From contig JAEXAI010000010.1 of the NCBI GenBank assembly GCA_023394615.1, positions 124,001 to 188,000 of the forward strand: a DNA stretch of 64,000 bases. Direction: 5' to 3'. Below, piece after piece: positions 23,181 to 32,561 of this stretch. The stretch's first letter is position 1. Each line of letters opens with the position of its first letter. The notes beneath the pieces were generated by a model. It saw nothing but the letters and a program-made list of their open reading frames with translations. It made no database searches and was not told where the DNA came from. The stretch is from Actinomycetes bacterium. Lineage in GTDB: Bacteria > Actinomycetota > Coriobacteriia > Coriobacteriales > Eggerthellaceae. Both the position numbers and the translations under genes were made by a program.

Positions 23181-25720
23181 AGGTCAAAGACGCATATCTG
23201 CAGGCAGTGTTGGAAGGCAGAGAGTTCCTGCTGTTCGACGGTGCCATGGGCACCATGCTGCAGCGATCCGGTCTCGAGGCGGGCGAGGTGCCTGAATCGT
23301 TGAACGTAGAGCATCCCGAAACGGTGGGCGGCATACATGCGGCTTATGTGCAAGCAGGCGCGCAGGCGGTGACCACCAACACGTTCGGTGCGAATGCGCA
23401 AAAAATGGGCGATGCGTTATCGGTTGAGCAAGCCTACGAATCGGCTTGCGGCTGTGTGCGTGCGTCGGGCGCGCGTTATGTGGTGGGTGACATCGGGCCG
23501 ACAGGCGCGTTGCTGAAGCCATTGGGTACCATGGATTTCGAAGAAGCATGTGACCTGTTCGCCCAGCAGGTGCTTGCCGCTGATATGGCAGGTGCCGACA
23601 TCATTCTCATCGAGACTATGGGCGATTTGCTGGAAATGAAGGCTGCTGTTATTGCGGCCAAAGAAAACTGCGATCTGCCCATATTCGCCACCATGACCTT
23701 CGGAGAAGATGGTCGTACGTTTTTGGGCGCGAGCCCTGAAGCAGCGGCTATCACGCTTTCCGCGCTCGGTGTGCAAGCATTAGGCATCAACTGTTCGCTT
23801 GGTCCGGCCGACCTCGTGCCGCTTTTGCGACGCATGGCTCCGTTTTCGAGTGTGCCGCTGATGGTGCAGGCCAACGCAGGTTTGCCGCAGGTGAAAGACG
23901 GTGCGACCGTCTATGATATCGATCCTGAAGAATATGCTCATCATGTAGGGGATTTGCTGGATGCAGGCGCAACCATCGTGGGTGGCTGCTGCGGCACCGA
24001 CCCTCGCTACATCGAGTACCTGGCGCGCACTCTCGAAGGGCGCACTCCTGTTGCGCGTGCATTCAAGCCGCGCTTCGCCGTGTGCAGCGCTCAGAAATCG
24101 GTAGTTCTCGAGCCAGAAAGCCGCGATGCAGTGGTAGTGGGAGAGCGCATCAATCCTACGGGCAAACCGAAGCTGAAACAGGCTCTGCGTCAAGGCAATC
24201 TCGATCGGGTGATTACCGAGGCGCTCGATCAGCAGGAAGCTGGGGCTGACATACTGGATGTGAACGTAGGTCTGCCTGAAATAGATGAGCCGACCGTGCT
24301 TTCGCAGGCAGTGGATATGGTGCAAGGAATCTGCCCGCTTCCGTTGCAGATTGATTCCAGCGATCCGGTCGCACTCGAGCGCGCCATCCGCCGTTATGCG
24401 GGAAAACCCCTGGTAAATTCCGTAAACGCAACTGCGGAAAGCCTGCAGCAGATATTGCCGCTGGTGAAGAAATACGGGTGTGCTGTGGTGGGCTTGACGC
24501 TAGACGAAGACGGAATTCCGAAAACGGCGCAGACGCGCTTGCTCTTGGCGCGGCGCATCGTGGATGCGGCTGTTGCTCTGGGTATTCCGAAAGAAGATGT
24601 GGTTATCGATTGTCTGGCCATGGCTGCTTCCACCGACCAGACGCAGGTTACTCAGATTCTGCAAGCTATCAGCCAGGTGAAGAGCGAGTTGGGCGTGAAG
24701 ACCACGTTGGGGGTCTCCAATATCAGCTTTGGTCTGCCCCAGCGTCCCTTGGTGAACGCAGTGTTTTTAGCTAACGCACTGGGCGTGGGTTTGGATTTGC
24801 CGATCATCAATCCGATGGGCGCGCGCTACCGCGACACGATTGCGGCGTATCGCGTGCTCGTAGGCCAAGACGAGCGCGCGCGGCGCTTCATTGAAGACTA
24901 CGCCAATGTCATAGATCCTTATGAGGTGGCGAAAAAGGGGTTGCTGCAGCCGGGTGGAGCTACGGCTGGCAGTGCCGATGGTAGCGCTGCTGTGGATTCG
25001 CAAAAATCTGGGGATTCGTCTGCGCAATCATGTCCTGTCAACGCTTCGGGGCGAGATGGGGCACCATTGGCGGATGACCCCGCATCCACGCTTCGATACC
25101 TGATATTGACTGGGCGTCGAGCGCAGATGCCGCAGGCAACACGTGATCTATTGAAAACATGCACGCCCTTGCAGGCAATCGACGGGTGCTTTATTCCTGC
25201 GCTTGACGAAGTAGGAAGGCGCTTCGAGACGGGCGAATTTTTCTTGCCGCAGCTGATGTCTTCATCGGAAGCTGCATCTGCTGGCTTCGAAGAGGTGAAA
25301 CTGCAAGCCCCTGCTGCGAAAACGGCCGACAAAGGCACGATTGTGCTGGCCACGGTGAAAGGCGATGTTCATGACATCGGCAAAAACATCGTGAAGATGC
25401 TTCTGGAAAACTATGGCTACGAAGTGATTGACCTCGGGCGCGATGTAAACCCCCAGGCAGTGGTGGACGCCGTACTGAAAAACGGCGTGCGATTAGCAGG
25501 CCTTTCAGCCTTGATGACCACAACGGTGAAGTCGATGGAAGAAACCATCCGCTTGCTGCGCGAACAGGCACCCGACTGCCGTGTGATGGTAGGCGGTGCT
25601 GTCCTGACGCCAGAATACGCGCAGATGGTGGGTGCCGACTACTACGGAAAAGATGCTGCCGAAGCCGCACGCATAGCTGGTGAGTTCTTTGAAAACGTGT
25701 CAAAAGCCTCGACCCTTTGA
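23177..25720 (+). CDS. metH: Cobalamin-dependent methionine synthase (without activation domain)
   Basis: Transfers methyl from 5-methyl-THF to homocysteine via cobalamin. 847 residues: homocysteine domain (1-300; DGAMGTMLQRSG, zinc cysteines in GINCS and GGCCGT), pterin-binding domain (about 315-585; GERINPTGKPK, DVNVGLPEIDE), helical cap (about 630-710) and B12 domain (about 715-840) with the DVHDIGKNI cobalamin-His motif. A Ser/Ala-rich linker lies at about 595-630. The usual fourth domain is missing and supplied by the gene just upstream. The stop codon lies inside a decayed copy of the GTGTCAAA palindrome. Confidence 0.95.
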   Translation: MKVKDAYLQAVLEGREFLLFDGAMGTMLQRSGLEAGEVPESLNVEHPETVGGIHAAYVQAGAQAVTTNTFGANAQKMGDALSVEQAYESACGCVRASGARYVVGDIGPTGALLKPLGTMDFEEACDLFAQQVLAADMAGADIILIETMGDLLEMKAAVIAAKENCDLPIFATMTFGEDGRTFLGASPEAAAITLSALGVQALGINCSLGPADLVPLLRRMAPFSSVPLMVQANAGLPQVKDGATVYDIDPEEYAHHVGDLLDAGATIVGGCCGTDPRYIEYLARTLEGRTPVARAFKPRFAVCSAQKSVVLEPESRDAVVVGERINPTGKPKLKQALRQGNLDRVITEALDQQEAGADILDVNVGLPEIDEPTVLSQAVDMVQGICPLPLQIDSSDPVALERAIRRYAGKPLVNSVNATAESLQQILPLVKKYGCAVVGLTLDEDGIPKTAQTRLLLARRIVDAAVALGIPKEDVVIDCLAMAASTDQTQVTQILQAISQVKSELGVKTTLGVSNISFGLPQRPLVNAVFLANALGVGLDLPIINPMGARYRDTIAAYRVLVGQDERARRFIEDYANVIDPYEVAKKGLLQPGGATAGSADGSAAVDSQKSGDSSAQSCPVNASGRDGAPLADDPASTLRYLILTGRRAQMPQATRDLLKTCTPLQAIDGCFIPALDEVGRRFETGEFFLPQLMSSSEAASAGFEEVKLQAPAAKTADKGTIVLATVKGDVHDIGKNIVKMLLENYGYEVIDLGRDVNPQAVVDAVLKNGVRLAGLSALMTTTVKSMEETIRLLREQAPDCRVMVGGAVLTPEYAQMVGADYYGKDAAEAARIAGEFFENVSKASTL

Positions 25721-25723
25721 TAC
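25697..25723. repeat. Degenerate GTGTCAAA palindrome overlapping the metH stop
   Basis: GTGTCAAA-N11-TTTGATAC with exactly the same spacing as the copies at 21.4 and 60.6 kb, ending in CGACCC before the second half-site. It supplies the last residues and the TGA of metH. Confidence 0.6.
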
Positions 25724-25727
25724 ATTA

Positions 25728-26117
25728 TTAGTCGACGATGTGTAGGCTTTCTTTGAACTCTTCCCATACCGCAGGCTTTGTTTTCGTGATTGCCTGCAGC
25801 TCGGCTTTCCAACGCTTGTCGGCCTCGGCCGTGGGCAGCGTCGCTTTGAATGCGTGAATCATCACGGTTTTTTCGGGTTTGCCGAACCCAGGGATCACTA
25901 CCAGCAGAGAAACGAGCGGGAATCCCTTGCGGTCGCAATAGCTGATGAGCGTATCCAAATCATCGACATGAGAGCGCCTCCATGATTTCTCGCCGATTTC
26001 TTTGGCCAGTTGTTGCTCGTCGATTAATAAATCGGCCGCCTCGCCGCCTTCATGGCTCAAGGCCCAATCTATCAAGGCCTCGCCTATCTTTTTCTGCATG
26101 TCGGTCAGTGTTTCCAT
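25728..26117 (-). CDS. Hypothetical protein (129 residues)
   Basis: Not recognised. Soluble alpha/beta protein: helical N-terminus (METLTDMQKKIGEALIDWALSH), acidic loop (GGEAADLLIDEQQLAKEIGEKSW), a core HVDDLDTLISYCDRKGFPLVSLLVVIPGFGKPEKTVMIHAF with a hydrophobic strand, and an amphipathic C-terminus. Start at 26117 chosen because GGAGCAGGTGA lies upstream; an ATG 48 bases further up has no site. Convergent with metH, seven bases from its stop, and divergent from the c-di-GMP gene. Confidence 0.65.
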   Translation of the reverse strand: METLTDMQKKIGEALIDWALSHEGGEAADLLIDEQQLAKEIGEKSWRRSHVDDLDTLISYCDRKGFPLVSLLVVIPGFGKPEKTVMIHAFKATLPTAEADKRWKAELQAITKTKPAVWEEFKESLHIVD

Positions 26118-26347
26118 GTTATCACCTGCTCCTTTTGAAGGTACGCACCAATCATACACGTCCATGTTGCGCTATGCATGGAATACCCCAGATGTTCCAA
26201 AAGCGAAACCTCGCCGAGAAGGTATGAAACCACGCGATGGGAGCCCTTTCTTAGGCTATACTTGACCCAAATGCCAAAGCGGGCATGGACCATGCACCTG
26301 TTCGCTTCGCAATGATGGTACGCAACGCGCACGCTGAAGGCAGGTGA

Positions 26348-29300
26348 ATGATGGGCCGCCCTGCAAAACATGGATCGCCTGCAGTAATTATTCTGTTGGT
26401 GTCGACAATAGCAGTGATTGCTGGGTGCTCCATCATGGTTGTGCAGTTCGGCTGGCTCGATAGTGGCTCGGGGCCTTTTGGCATTGTAGCGGGTTGCGTC
26501 ATTTTGGCTGCTGCTTGCATAATCCTCTACATTTACCTTGCGGACAGAAAGGCGACCAGCCTTTTGCGTGAAATCGATTCGAGCTTGCGCAAGAAAACCG
26601 ACGAGTTGGATGCCTTGGTAAAATCCACGCCGGGAGGAGTTTTCCGCTATTCTGCCGATGACCAAGCTCGTTTTTCTTTTGTAAGCGATGGGATGCTTAC
26701 ATGGCTGGGATACACATCCGCTGAGTTCGAGAAAAAGTTCGGTAATTGCTTCTACAATATGGTATGGCACGAAGATCTCAATCGCGTGAAATCCGAGATT
26801 GAAAAGCAGATAATCGAGGACCGCTATACTACCTGTGAATACCGCATTCAGAAAAGCGACGGATCGCTTATGTGGGTGCACAACGTAGGGCATTTGGTCC
26901 ACGATGAAGATGGCCAGGCGTGGTTCTACGTGGTCATCGTGGATATTAGTGCGCAGAAAGACGCGGAAGCTGAATTGCGCGCACGCAGCAAAGAAGATCG
27001 TATCGTGTTGGATCAAAGCGGCAAGAGCATCATCCGTTTCGACATGCAGAAAGACGAGGCTTTCCTGACTGGGAATCTTGTCCAGATATGCGGCTTGCCA
27101 ACACACATGACCGATTTTCCCGAAAGCCTGTACCAAAGCGGCGTTATCGCACCGGAAAGCCTTGACGAGCTGCGTGTGCTATTCGTGTCCATGTCGGCGG
27201 GCGTGCCAACGGGATCCTGCATTGTGGAGGCGAGCGAGAAATCATCGCGGCGGGCATGGATAGCCGTGGATTACTCGCTGGTTAAGCCCGATAGCGGCGC
27301 GAGTACTCGCAGCGTCATTTCGCTTGCCGATTGCACGCAACATCACAAGCAAGAGCTCGACTTCCAGAAGATGAAGCATGAATTCGGACTCTCCGACAGA
27401 CGCAGCCTGCTTTATGTGGAAGCAGATATCACTGACGATGTAGTCAAACACGCGGATGTTTATCAGGGGAAGGCGGAATACTACTTTGATGGAGCGCCTT
27501 TTCAAAAGGCCATGAAGGAAGCGGCCCGCGTACATCTTGATGATGAAAACCTTGCGCAGATGGTCGAACTGTTGGATCCTGATCGCCTCTCGACGCTGTT
27601 TTCGAAGGGCATCACAAGTGATCGAATGGACTATCAAGCAACCTTCGACGGAAATGTTTTATGGAACCGCGTGTTCTTCAAGCTGGTACGAGATCCCGAA
27701 AGCGATCACTTGATGCTCTTCGCGAGTGTTATAGATGTAAGCGAGGAGTATTCCGAGCGCATCCGCTTGAAAGAGTTGGCCGATCGCGATGCGATGACGG
27801 GATTGCTGACCCATCAAGCCACCGAGAAAGCCATAGAGGAAGCGCTCAAGAACATGAGGCCGGGCAATCTCGGTGCGCTTTTCATGGTCGACTTGGATGA
27901 TTTCAAGCAAGTGAATGACCGCAAGGGGCATCAGGCAGGCGACAGGCTTTTGTGCACGATGGCAAACTCTTTGGCGAGCGCATTTCGCAAGGGTGATATC
28001 GTCGGTCGCATAGGTGGCGACGAATTCATGGCATTCATGGTAGGCAATCTCTCCGAACAACTCATAGAAACGAAGACGAGCTCGCTTTTGAATGCGCTGC
28101 AGTTCTCGGTGGAGGAACTGAATGTGACCGTCAGCATCGGCGTCGCTGTCGTCGATGATTCCGATGCGATGTTCGAGAATCTCTATGCTGCCGCAGACAC
28201 GGCGCTTTATCAAGCGAAAAACGCCGGTAAGGCTCAGTATCGTATGGTCGACTCCGAGTGCTGCGAGTACAAGCCCGAAGGCACAGCTGGGGAATCGTCT
28301 GCTGTGGTGCAGTACAAATCAATCCTAGACCATATGGATGGTGGTGTGCTGATTATTCAAGTGGGCGATACGATAGAGACTGCATACGAAAGCCCCAGTG
28401 TCGCCAAGACGCTCAGGATTTCCGGTCGAGCCGCGGACGAGAAGCTGTCGATGGAATCGATTCTTGCAGAGGACAGGCCGAGTGCGGAAGCGGCGATTCG
28501 TCAGACTGCGCAAACCGGGCAGGTTACCGATTGCACGTATCGTATGGCCTACGATGAGAATCGTTGGAGTCATCTGCGCATTGCTCCGCTTTCCAGGCAC
28601 GCAGACGGCACGGCGGCTGTTATTGCGCTGCTCTCCGATGCGACCGAGTTGAAACAATCGGAAGCCAAACTGCGCATGGAAGATGAGCGTTACCGCATTG
28701 CGGCGGAACTTTCCGGCGCAATGGTGTGGGAAGTGGATATCACCACGCGCACGTTGTACCAATCTCTGGAGGTATCACATGTTATCGGACATACCGCCAC
28801 GGTGATTCACAACGTTCCCGAAGGGATACTGAAAATCGACAGCATCCATCCCGCATCGATTCCCGACTTCAAGCGCATGTTCACCGATTTGTTTGATGGT
28901 ATCGAAGGTAAGGATTACGCCATACTTACGCGCAGGGCGCATGAGGGCTACATGTGGCTGAATGCATCGTTTCGCCTGATTCGCAACGAGGAGGGCAAAC
29001 CTATCAGGTCTGTGGGCGTTCTGAAAGAAGTGGCGAAAACGGGTGGCAATCTGCAGGAATTCGAGTCGGAGGTATGTTTCGCAGATTCTGCGGCGCCGAC
29101 GATGATAGGCGTCGCGCGTATCAATCTGAGCACGAAGACCCTTGATGCGCTGATAAGCGCGGGGACGACGACGGCCGATACCAGTTTGGATGACTTACAG
29201 ACGGCTTTCGCCTCTTTTTTAAACGAGGGAGATCGCAAGGTATTCGAGTGTGATCTTGCAGCTGTTCTTTCCACGGGCGAGTTCGAGCCCGGCCAAACGT

Positions 29301-31735
29301 GGAAGGTAGCGAGATTCTGGTTGAACTATCCGGACGGACGCATTCGATGCGTAAGCTTGGAGACCAACATCCTGCAGCATCCTCGCACGATGGAACGATA
29401 TGCTTTCTGCTACTTAAGGGATGTCGATCGTTTCATAAAATACGAGAAGATGCTCGATGAGCCCGTCGGATACGATCCGGAAACGCTGCTCTATGACAAA
29501 GATACCCTGACGCGATTGTATCCCATAGCCCTCGACCGGATGGAGGAAGGGAAGAAATGCGGTTTGGCCGTGTTCGAGCTTGTGGATTTCAAGCGGTTCA
29601 AAGCGAAAAGCGACTCCGATGTCGTTCGCAGGCTGCTTTTCAGTATAGGCCGTCTGTGTCGTGCCTTCATCGAGGGCGACGGATCGGCTTCGCGCATCGA
29701 CGAGGCGCGATTCGTTATATTCTCCACCGATTTCGATTCGAGAGAATCGGTACGCAGATTGGTGGATCATTTCAAAGAGCATCTGAAGAGAGGGCTCGAA
29801 CAGTTCGATCTTGATGTGGATATGGACATCTCGTTTGGCTATGTTTTGGTTACGCAGAAGAACGTGACTCTGCATGAGATGCTGCGCCGTGCCACTATCG
29901 CCAGCCATATCAGCAAAGACCGACCTGGCGTTGCCGCAACCGAGTATTCCGAGCCAGGCAAGCTCGCCCTTTTACCGAAATCCCTCAGTTCTGCGACATC
30001 TCAGGATAAAAGGCGCATTTTGATTGCCGATGACAGTAAAGCATCGCGGCTCCTGCTGTATGCTTTTTTGAAAGATGACTACCTAGTCGACGAGGCGGAA
30101 GACGGGGAAGAGGCTCTACGTCTGCTGCACGAACGTGCCTACTCGCTCTTTTTATGCGACATCCAAATGCCTCGCAAAAACGGCTGGGAGGTTCTCGGCG
30201 AGATGCGTCTGAAAAACATGCTAGCCGATACGCCGGTCGTCGTCATCACGGCAGATAGCACGGCCTCAAGTGAGGTGAAAGCGCTTCGTTTGGGCGCATC
30301 AGATGTGGTGCGCAAGCCCTTTGTGGCCGACACGCTTTCAGCGCGTGTCCGAAACATCATCGGTCGCAAGGAAGCTGCTGAGGAAGCGGAGCGCAACAGG
30401 GCTTTCGAACTGCGATTCCAGCAACAGGCAAGCTTGCTAAAAACGGCCGAATACGATGACTTAACAGGGATTTTGAACAAACAGGGATTCTATCGCCAAG
30501 CACGCGACCGCCTGCGCAACAGCGCAGAGGAATCTTTTTATCTGATCCGCTTCGACATTGACAGCTTCAAAACCGTGAACGAAGTGATGGGTATTACAGC
30601 AGGTGACAAGCTGCTTCGCCAAATAGGTCGCATTTTGCGCGAGAGCGATAGTCACGATGGTGTTTTTGCGCGCCTGCAGTCAGACCATTTCGTTATCTTG
30701 CATAAGGCTGACAAAGTATATGTGAACCACCTGTTCAAGAACGTTGAGGATGGACTGGCTGCCTATTCGCCAGCGTACCGTGTGGGTGTGCATGTGGGCG
30801 TTTATGACATCGAAGATTCCACCATCGATGTCAGTATCATGTGTGATCGCGCTTTAGTGGCGTTGAAATCCGTGAAATCGAGCATGACTAAGCATGTGGC
30901 TTATTTCGACAATGATCTGCGCGAGCGCATCGTACAGAATCGTCAGATGACAAGCCAGATGCCTTTCGGGTTAGAAAACGAGCAGTTCGTGCTATATTAC
31001 CAACCCCAGGTGGACTACGAAGGCAAGAGCATCACCAGTGCGGAGGCCTTGGTGCGTTGGAACCATCCTACGAAAGGCTTGCTTGCTCCGGGGGCATTCA
31101 TCCCCCTTTTCGAGGAAAACGGCCTGATTACGCAGCTTGATCAATATATATGGGAACATGCATGCCGGTTTCTGTCGCAGCGCAAAGCGGCCGGGCTCCA
31201 GATAGTGCCAGTGTCGGTGAACATTTCGCGACGCGATATTTACAACATCAAAGTAAGTGATTTCATTTTCGGGCTTATTCGCACATACGATTTGGATCCG
31301 TCTTTGATTCATGTGGAGATTACCGAATCGGCCTATTCGGGAAATGACGCGCAGCTGATAGAAACAGTCGATGCTTTGCGTGCCGGGGGCTTGCAGGTGG
31401 AAATAGACGATTTCGGTAGTGGGTATTCCAGCTTGAATACGCTGGCAAAGATGCCTGCGGATGTGGTGAAGCTTGACTTGAAATTCTTGGATAGCGGCAC
31501 GGATAAGGGGCGCAGCGCCCAGGTTCTGGAATACGTTGTCAGTATGTCGCACACCCTGCGGCTTGCTGTTTTAGCGGAGGGCGTGGAGCGAAAAGAGCAG
31601 GCGGATTTTCTGGATAGCATCGGCTGCACCAAGATGCAGGGTTATTACTTCTCTCATCCGCTGCCTCAAAGCGAATTCGAGGAACTGCTTGATGGGCGGC
31701 GTAGTGTTGCGGCGTTCCAAGACCCCGAAGAGTAA
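26348..31735 (+). CDS. Giant c-di-GMP signalling protein (PAS repeats, three GGDEF-like, REC, EAL)
   Basis: 1795-residue protein. Order: two membrane helices (about 14-36 and 43-64); PAS-type domains at about 85-210, 215-335 and 345-470; GGDEF 1 (478-640) with an intact active site RIGGDEFMAF near 555; further PAS-like domains at about 655-770, 780-905 and 905-1040; a degenerate GGDEF (about 1050-1190; RIDEARF instead of GGDEF); a receiver domain (about 1218-1340; DDS, CDIQMPRKNGWEV with the phospho-acceptor Asp, then TAD and K); a second degenerate GGDEF (about 1364-1525; RLQSDHF); and an EAL domain (about 1535-1790) with EALVRW, ITES, DDFGSGYSS, KLDLKFL and EGVE all present. So one potential cyclase site and one potential phosphodiesterase site. 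No histidine kinase is adjacent. A weak -10 (TATACT, 26257) gives an 80-nt leader. Confidence 0.92.
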   Translation: MMGRPAKHGSPAVIILLVSTIAVIAGCSIMVVQFGWLDSGSGPFGIVAGCVILAAACIILYIYLADRKATSLLREIDSSLRKKTDELDALVKSTPGGVFRYSADDQARFSFVSDGMLTWLGYTSAEFEKKFGNCFYNMVWHEDLNRVKSEIEKQIIEDRYTTCEYRIQKSDGSLMWVHNVGHLVHDEDGQAWFYVVIVDISAQKDAEAELRARSKEDRIVLDQSGKSIIRFDMQKDEAFLTGNLVQICGLPTHMTDFPESLYQSGVIAPESLDELRVLFVSMSAGVPTGSCIVEASEKSSRRAWIAVDYSLVKPDSGASTRSVISLADCTQHHKQELDFQKMKHEFGLSDRRSLLYVEADITDDVVKHADVYQGKAEYYFDGAPFQKAMKEAARVHLDDENLAQMVELLDPDRLSTLFSKGITSDRMDYQATFDGNVLWNRVFFKLVRDPESDHLMLFASVIDVSEEYSERIRLKELADRDAMTGLLTHQATEKAIEEALKNMRPGNLGALFMVDLDDFKQVNDRKGHQAGDRLLCTMANSLASAFRKGDIVGRIGGDEFMAFMVGNLSEQLIETKTSSLLNALQFSVEELNVTVSIGVAVVDDSDAMFENLYAAADTALYQAKNAGKAQYRMVDSECCEYKPEGTAGESSAVVQYKSILDHMDGGVLIIQVGDTIETAYESPSVAKTLRISGRAADEKLSMESILAEDRPSAEAAIRQTAQTGQVTDCTYRMAYDENRWSHLRIAPLSRHADGTAAVIALLSDATELKQSEAKLRMEDERYRIAAELSGAMVWEVDITTRTLYQSLEVSHVIGHTATVIHNVPEGILKIDSIHPASIPDFKRMFTDLFDGIEGKDYAILTRRAHEGYMWLNASFRLIRNEEGKPIRSVGVLKEVAKTGGNLQEFESEVCFADSAAPTMIGVARINLSTKTLDALISAGTTTADTSLDDLQTAFASFLNEGDRKVFECDLAAVLSTGEFEPGQTWKVARFWLNYPDGRIRCVSLETNILQHPRTMERYAFCYLRDVDRFIKYEKMLDEPVGYDPETLLYDKDTLTRLYPIALDRMEEGKKCGLAVFELVDFKRFKAKSDSDVVRRLLFSIGRLCRAFIEGDGSASRIDEARFVIFSTDFDSRESVRRLVDHFKEHLKRGLEQFDLDVDMDISFGYVLVTQKNVTLHEMLRRATIASHISKDRPGVAATEYSEPGKLALLPKSLSSATSQDKRRILIADDSKASRLLLYAFLKDDYLVDEAEDGEEALRLLHERAYSLFLCDIQMPRKNGWEVLGEMRLKNMLADTPVVVITADSTASSEVKALRLGASDVVRKPFVADTLSARVRNIIGRKEAAEEAERNRAFELRFQQQASLLKTAEYDDLTGILNKQGFYRQARDRLRNSAEESFYLIRFDIDSFKTVNEVMGITAGDKLLRQIGRILRESDSHDGVFARLQSDHFVILHKADKVYVNHLFKNVEDGLAAYSPAYRVGVHVGVYDIEDSTIDVSIMCDRALVALKSVKSSMTKHVAYFDNDLRERIVQNRQMTSQMPFGLENEQFVLYYQPQVDYEGKSITSAEALVRWNHPTKGLLAPGAFIPLFEENGLITQLDQYIWEHACRFLSQRKAAGLQIVPVSVNISRRDIYNIKVSDFIFGLIRTYDLDPSLIHVEITESAYSGNDAQLIETVDALRAGGLQVEIDDFGSGYSSLNTLAKMPADVVKLDLKFLDSGTDKGRSAQVLEYVVSMSHTLRLAVLAEGVERKEQADFLDSIGCTKMQGYYFSHPLPQSEFEELLDGRRSVAAFQDPEE

Positions 31736-31807
31736 AGCTGCAAAGGTGGGAAACGCCACGTTGCGGGCGCGCGATTGCACGCCGAAAGCCGGTATATCAC
31801 CTCGACT

Positions 31808-31898
31808 GCAAGATAGTCATCCCAGCCATGGCGATAGCCGTCCCAATGAATGCTTTGAGTTGCTGTATTGCGTTGGTTGCAGGATAGTCACTCCAGCC
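31808..31898. repeat. 20-bp direct repeat in the gap after the c-di-GMP gene
   Basis: GCAAGATAGTCATCCCAGCC (31808-31827) and GCAGGATAGTCACTCCAGCC (31879-31898), 17 of 20 identical, 71 bp apart. The 31736-31914 stretch otherwise holds no gene. Confidence 0.55.
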
Positions 31899-31914
31899 AC
31901 AGACAGGGTTTCAG

Positions 31915-32140
31915 GGCATTTTGCGATTTCAAAACAGGATTATGGCGATTAATCGAAGCATTGTGACGCGCCGGTCCCTATCTCCTGCAAAGATTTTTCG
32001 CGACCTGCGGTTATGCAGTGTGTCCTCAGATTTTTAAGAGCTTGCACTTTCGAAATATATACTATAAGTTACAGTCTCTCACAATGCTTCGTTTAATCGC
32101 CGTTTTTCTGTTTTGAAATCCGGAAATCGGATTTTGCACG
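31915..32140 (+). repeat. Palindromic intergenic element, copy B (subfamily 1)
   Basis: AAACAG at 31932 to CTGTTT ending at 32113 spans 182 bp, the same length as copy A. Arms 31921-31966 and 32079-32124 pair with several mismatches around the shared AATCGAAGCATTGTGA. Core GACCTGCGGTTAT begins at 32002, 70 nt from AAACAG. An ATATACTATAAGT block before the right arm is shared with copy A. 32141-32281 shows nothing else. Confidence 0.85.
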
Positions 32141-32281
32141 GATTTAATAGTGATAGTTGCTGTATGAAAGCGGGCGCATAGCTGTCATCGTGCTACTGTT
32201 CTGGTTCTGCGGCGACCGATGGCAGGAAACGTCAGAAACCGTGACAGATAGTTGCAGAAAAGTTGCGAGATTGTTGCAAAT

Positions 32282-32316
32282 AAAAAAGAAGCAGGCCAGA
32301 CGAGCGTCTGACCTGC
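32282..32316 (-). terminator. Terminator of tRNA-Ala
   Basis: Stem GCAGG(T/C)CAGA/TCTGGCCTGC with a 6-nt loop, directly followed on the minus strand by TTCTTTTTTATT; it begins seven bases after the tRNA CCA end. Confidence 0.9.
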
Positions 32317-32323
32317 GTAAATG

Positions 32324-32399
32324 TGGTGGAGCTTAGGGGGATCGAACCCCTGACCTCATGGCTGCCAGCCATGCGCTCTCCCAGCTGAGCTAAAGCCCC
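32324..32399 (-). tRNA. tRNA-Ala (anticodon GGC)
   Basis: 76 nt with encoded CCA. Acceptor GGGGCTT/AAGCTCC (one G-U), D arm GCTC/GAGC, anticodon stem CATGG/CCATG with loop CTGGCAG reading GGC, T arm AGGGG-TTCGATC-CCCCT. Reads alanine codons GCC and GCU. Confidence 0.97.
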
Positions 32400-32561
32400 A
32401 AAAAGTGCGTGCTTAATACTATCAGAACCGCTCCTTTGGTCAAGGGGCGATTTCAAACTTCTTAAACTCCGCAAAGGTCACCGCAGTTTCGACGCCGATG
32501 GTTTGGGTGTATGCTGATGCGGAAACCGTTTACAGGCGAAACATGAAAGGGGCGCGTCATC

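Noticed and set aside
26200..26347. c-di-GMP riboswitch before the signalling gene
   Set aside because: No GEMM-type conserved sequence found in the leader.
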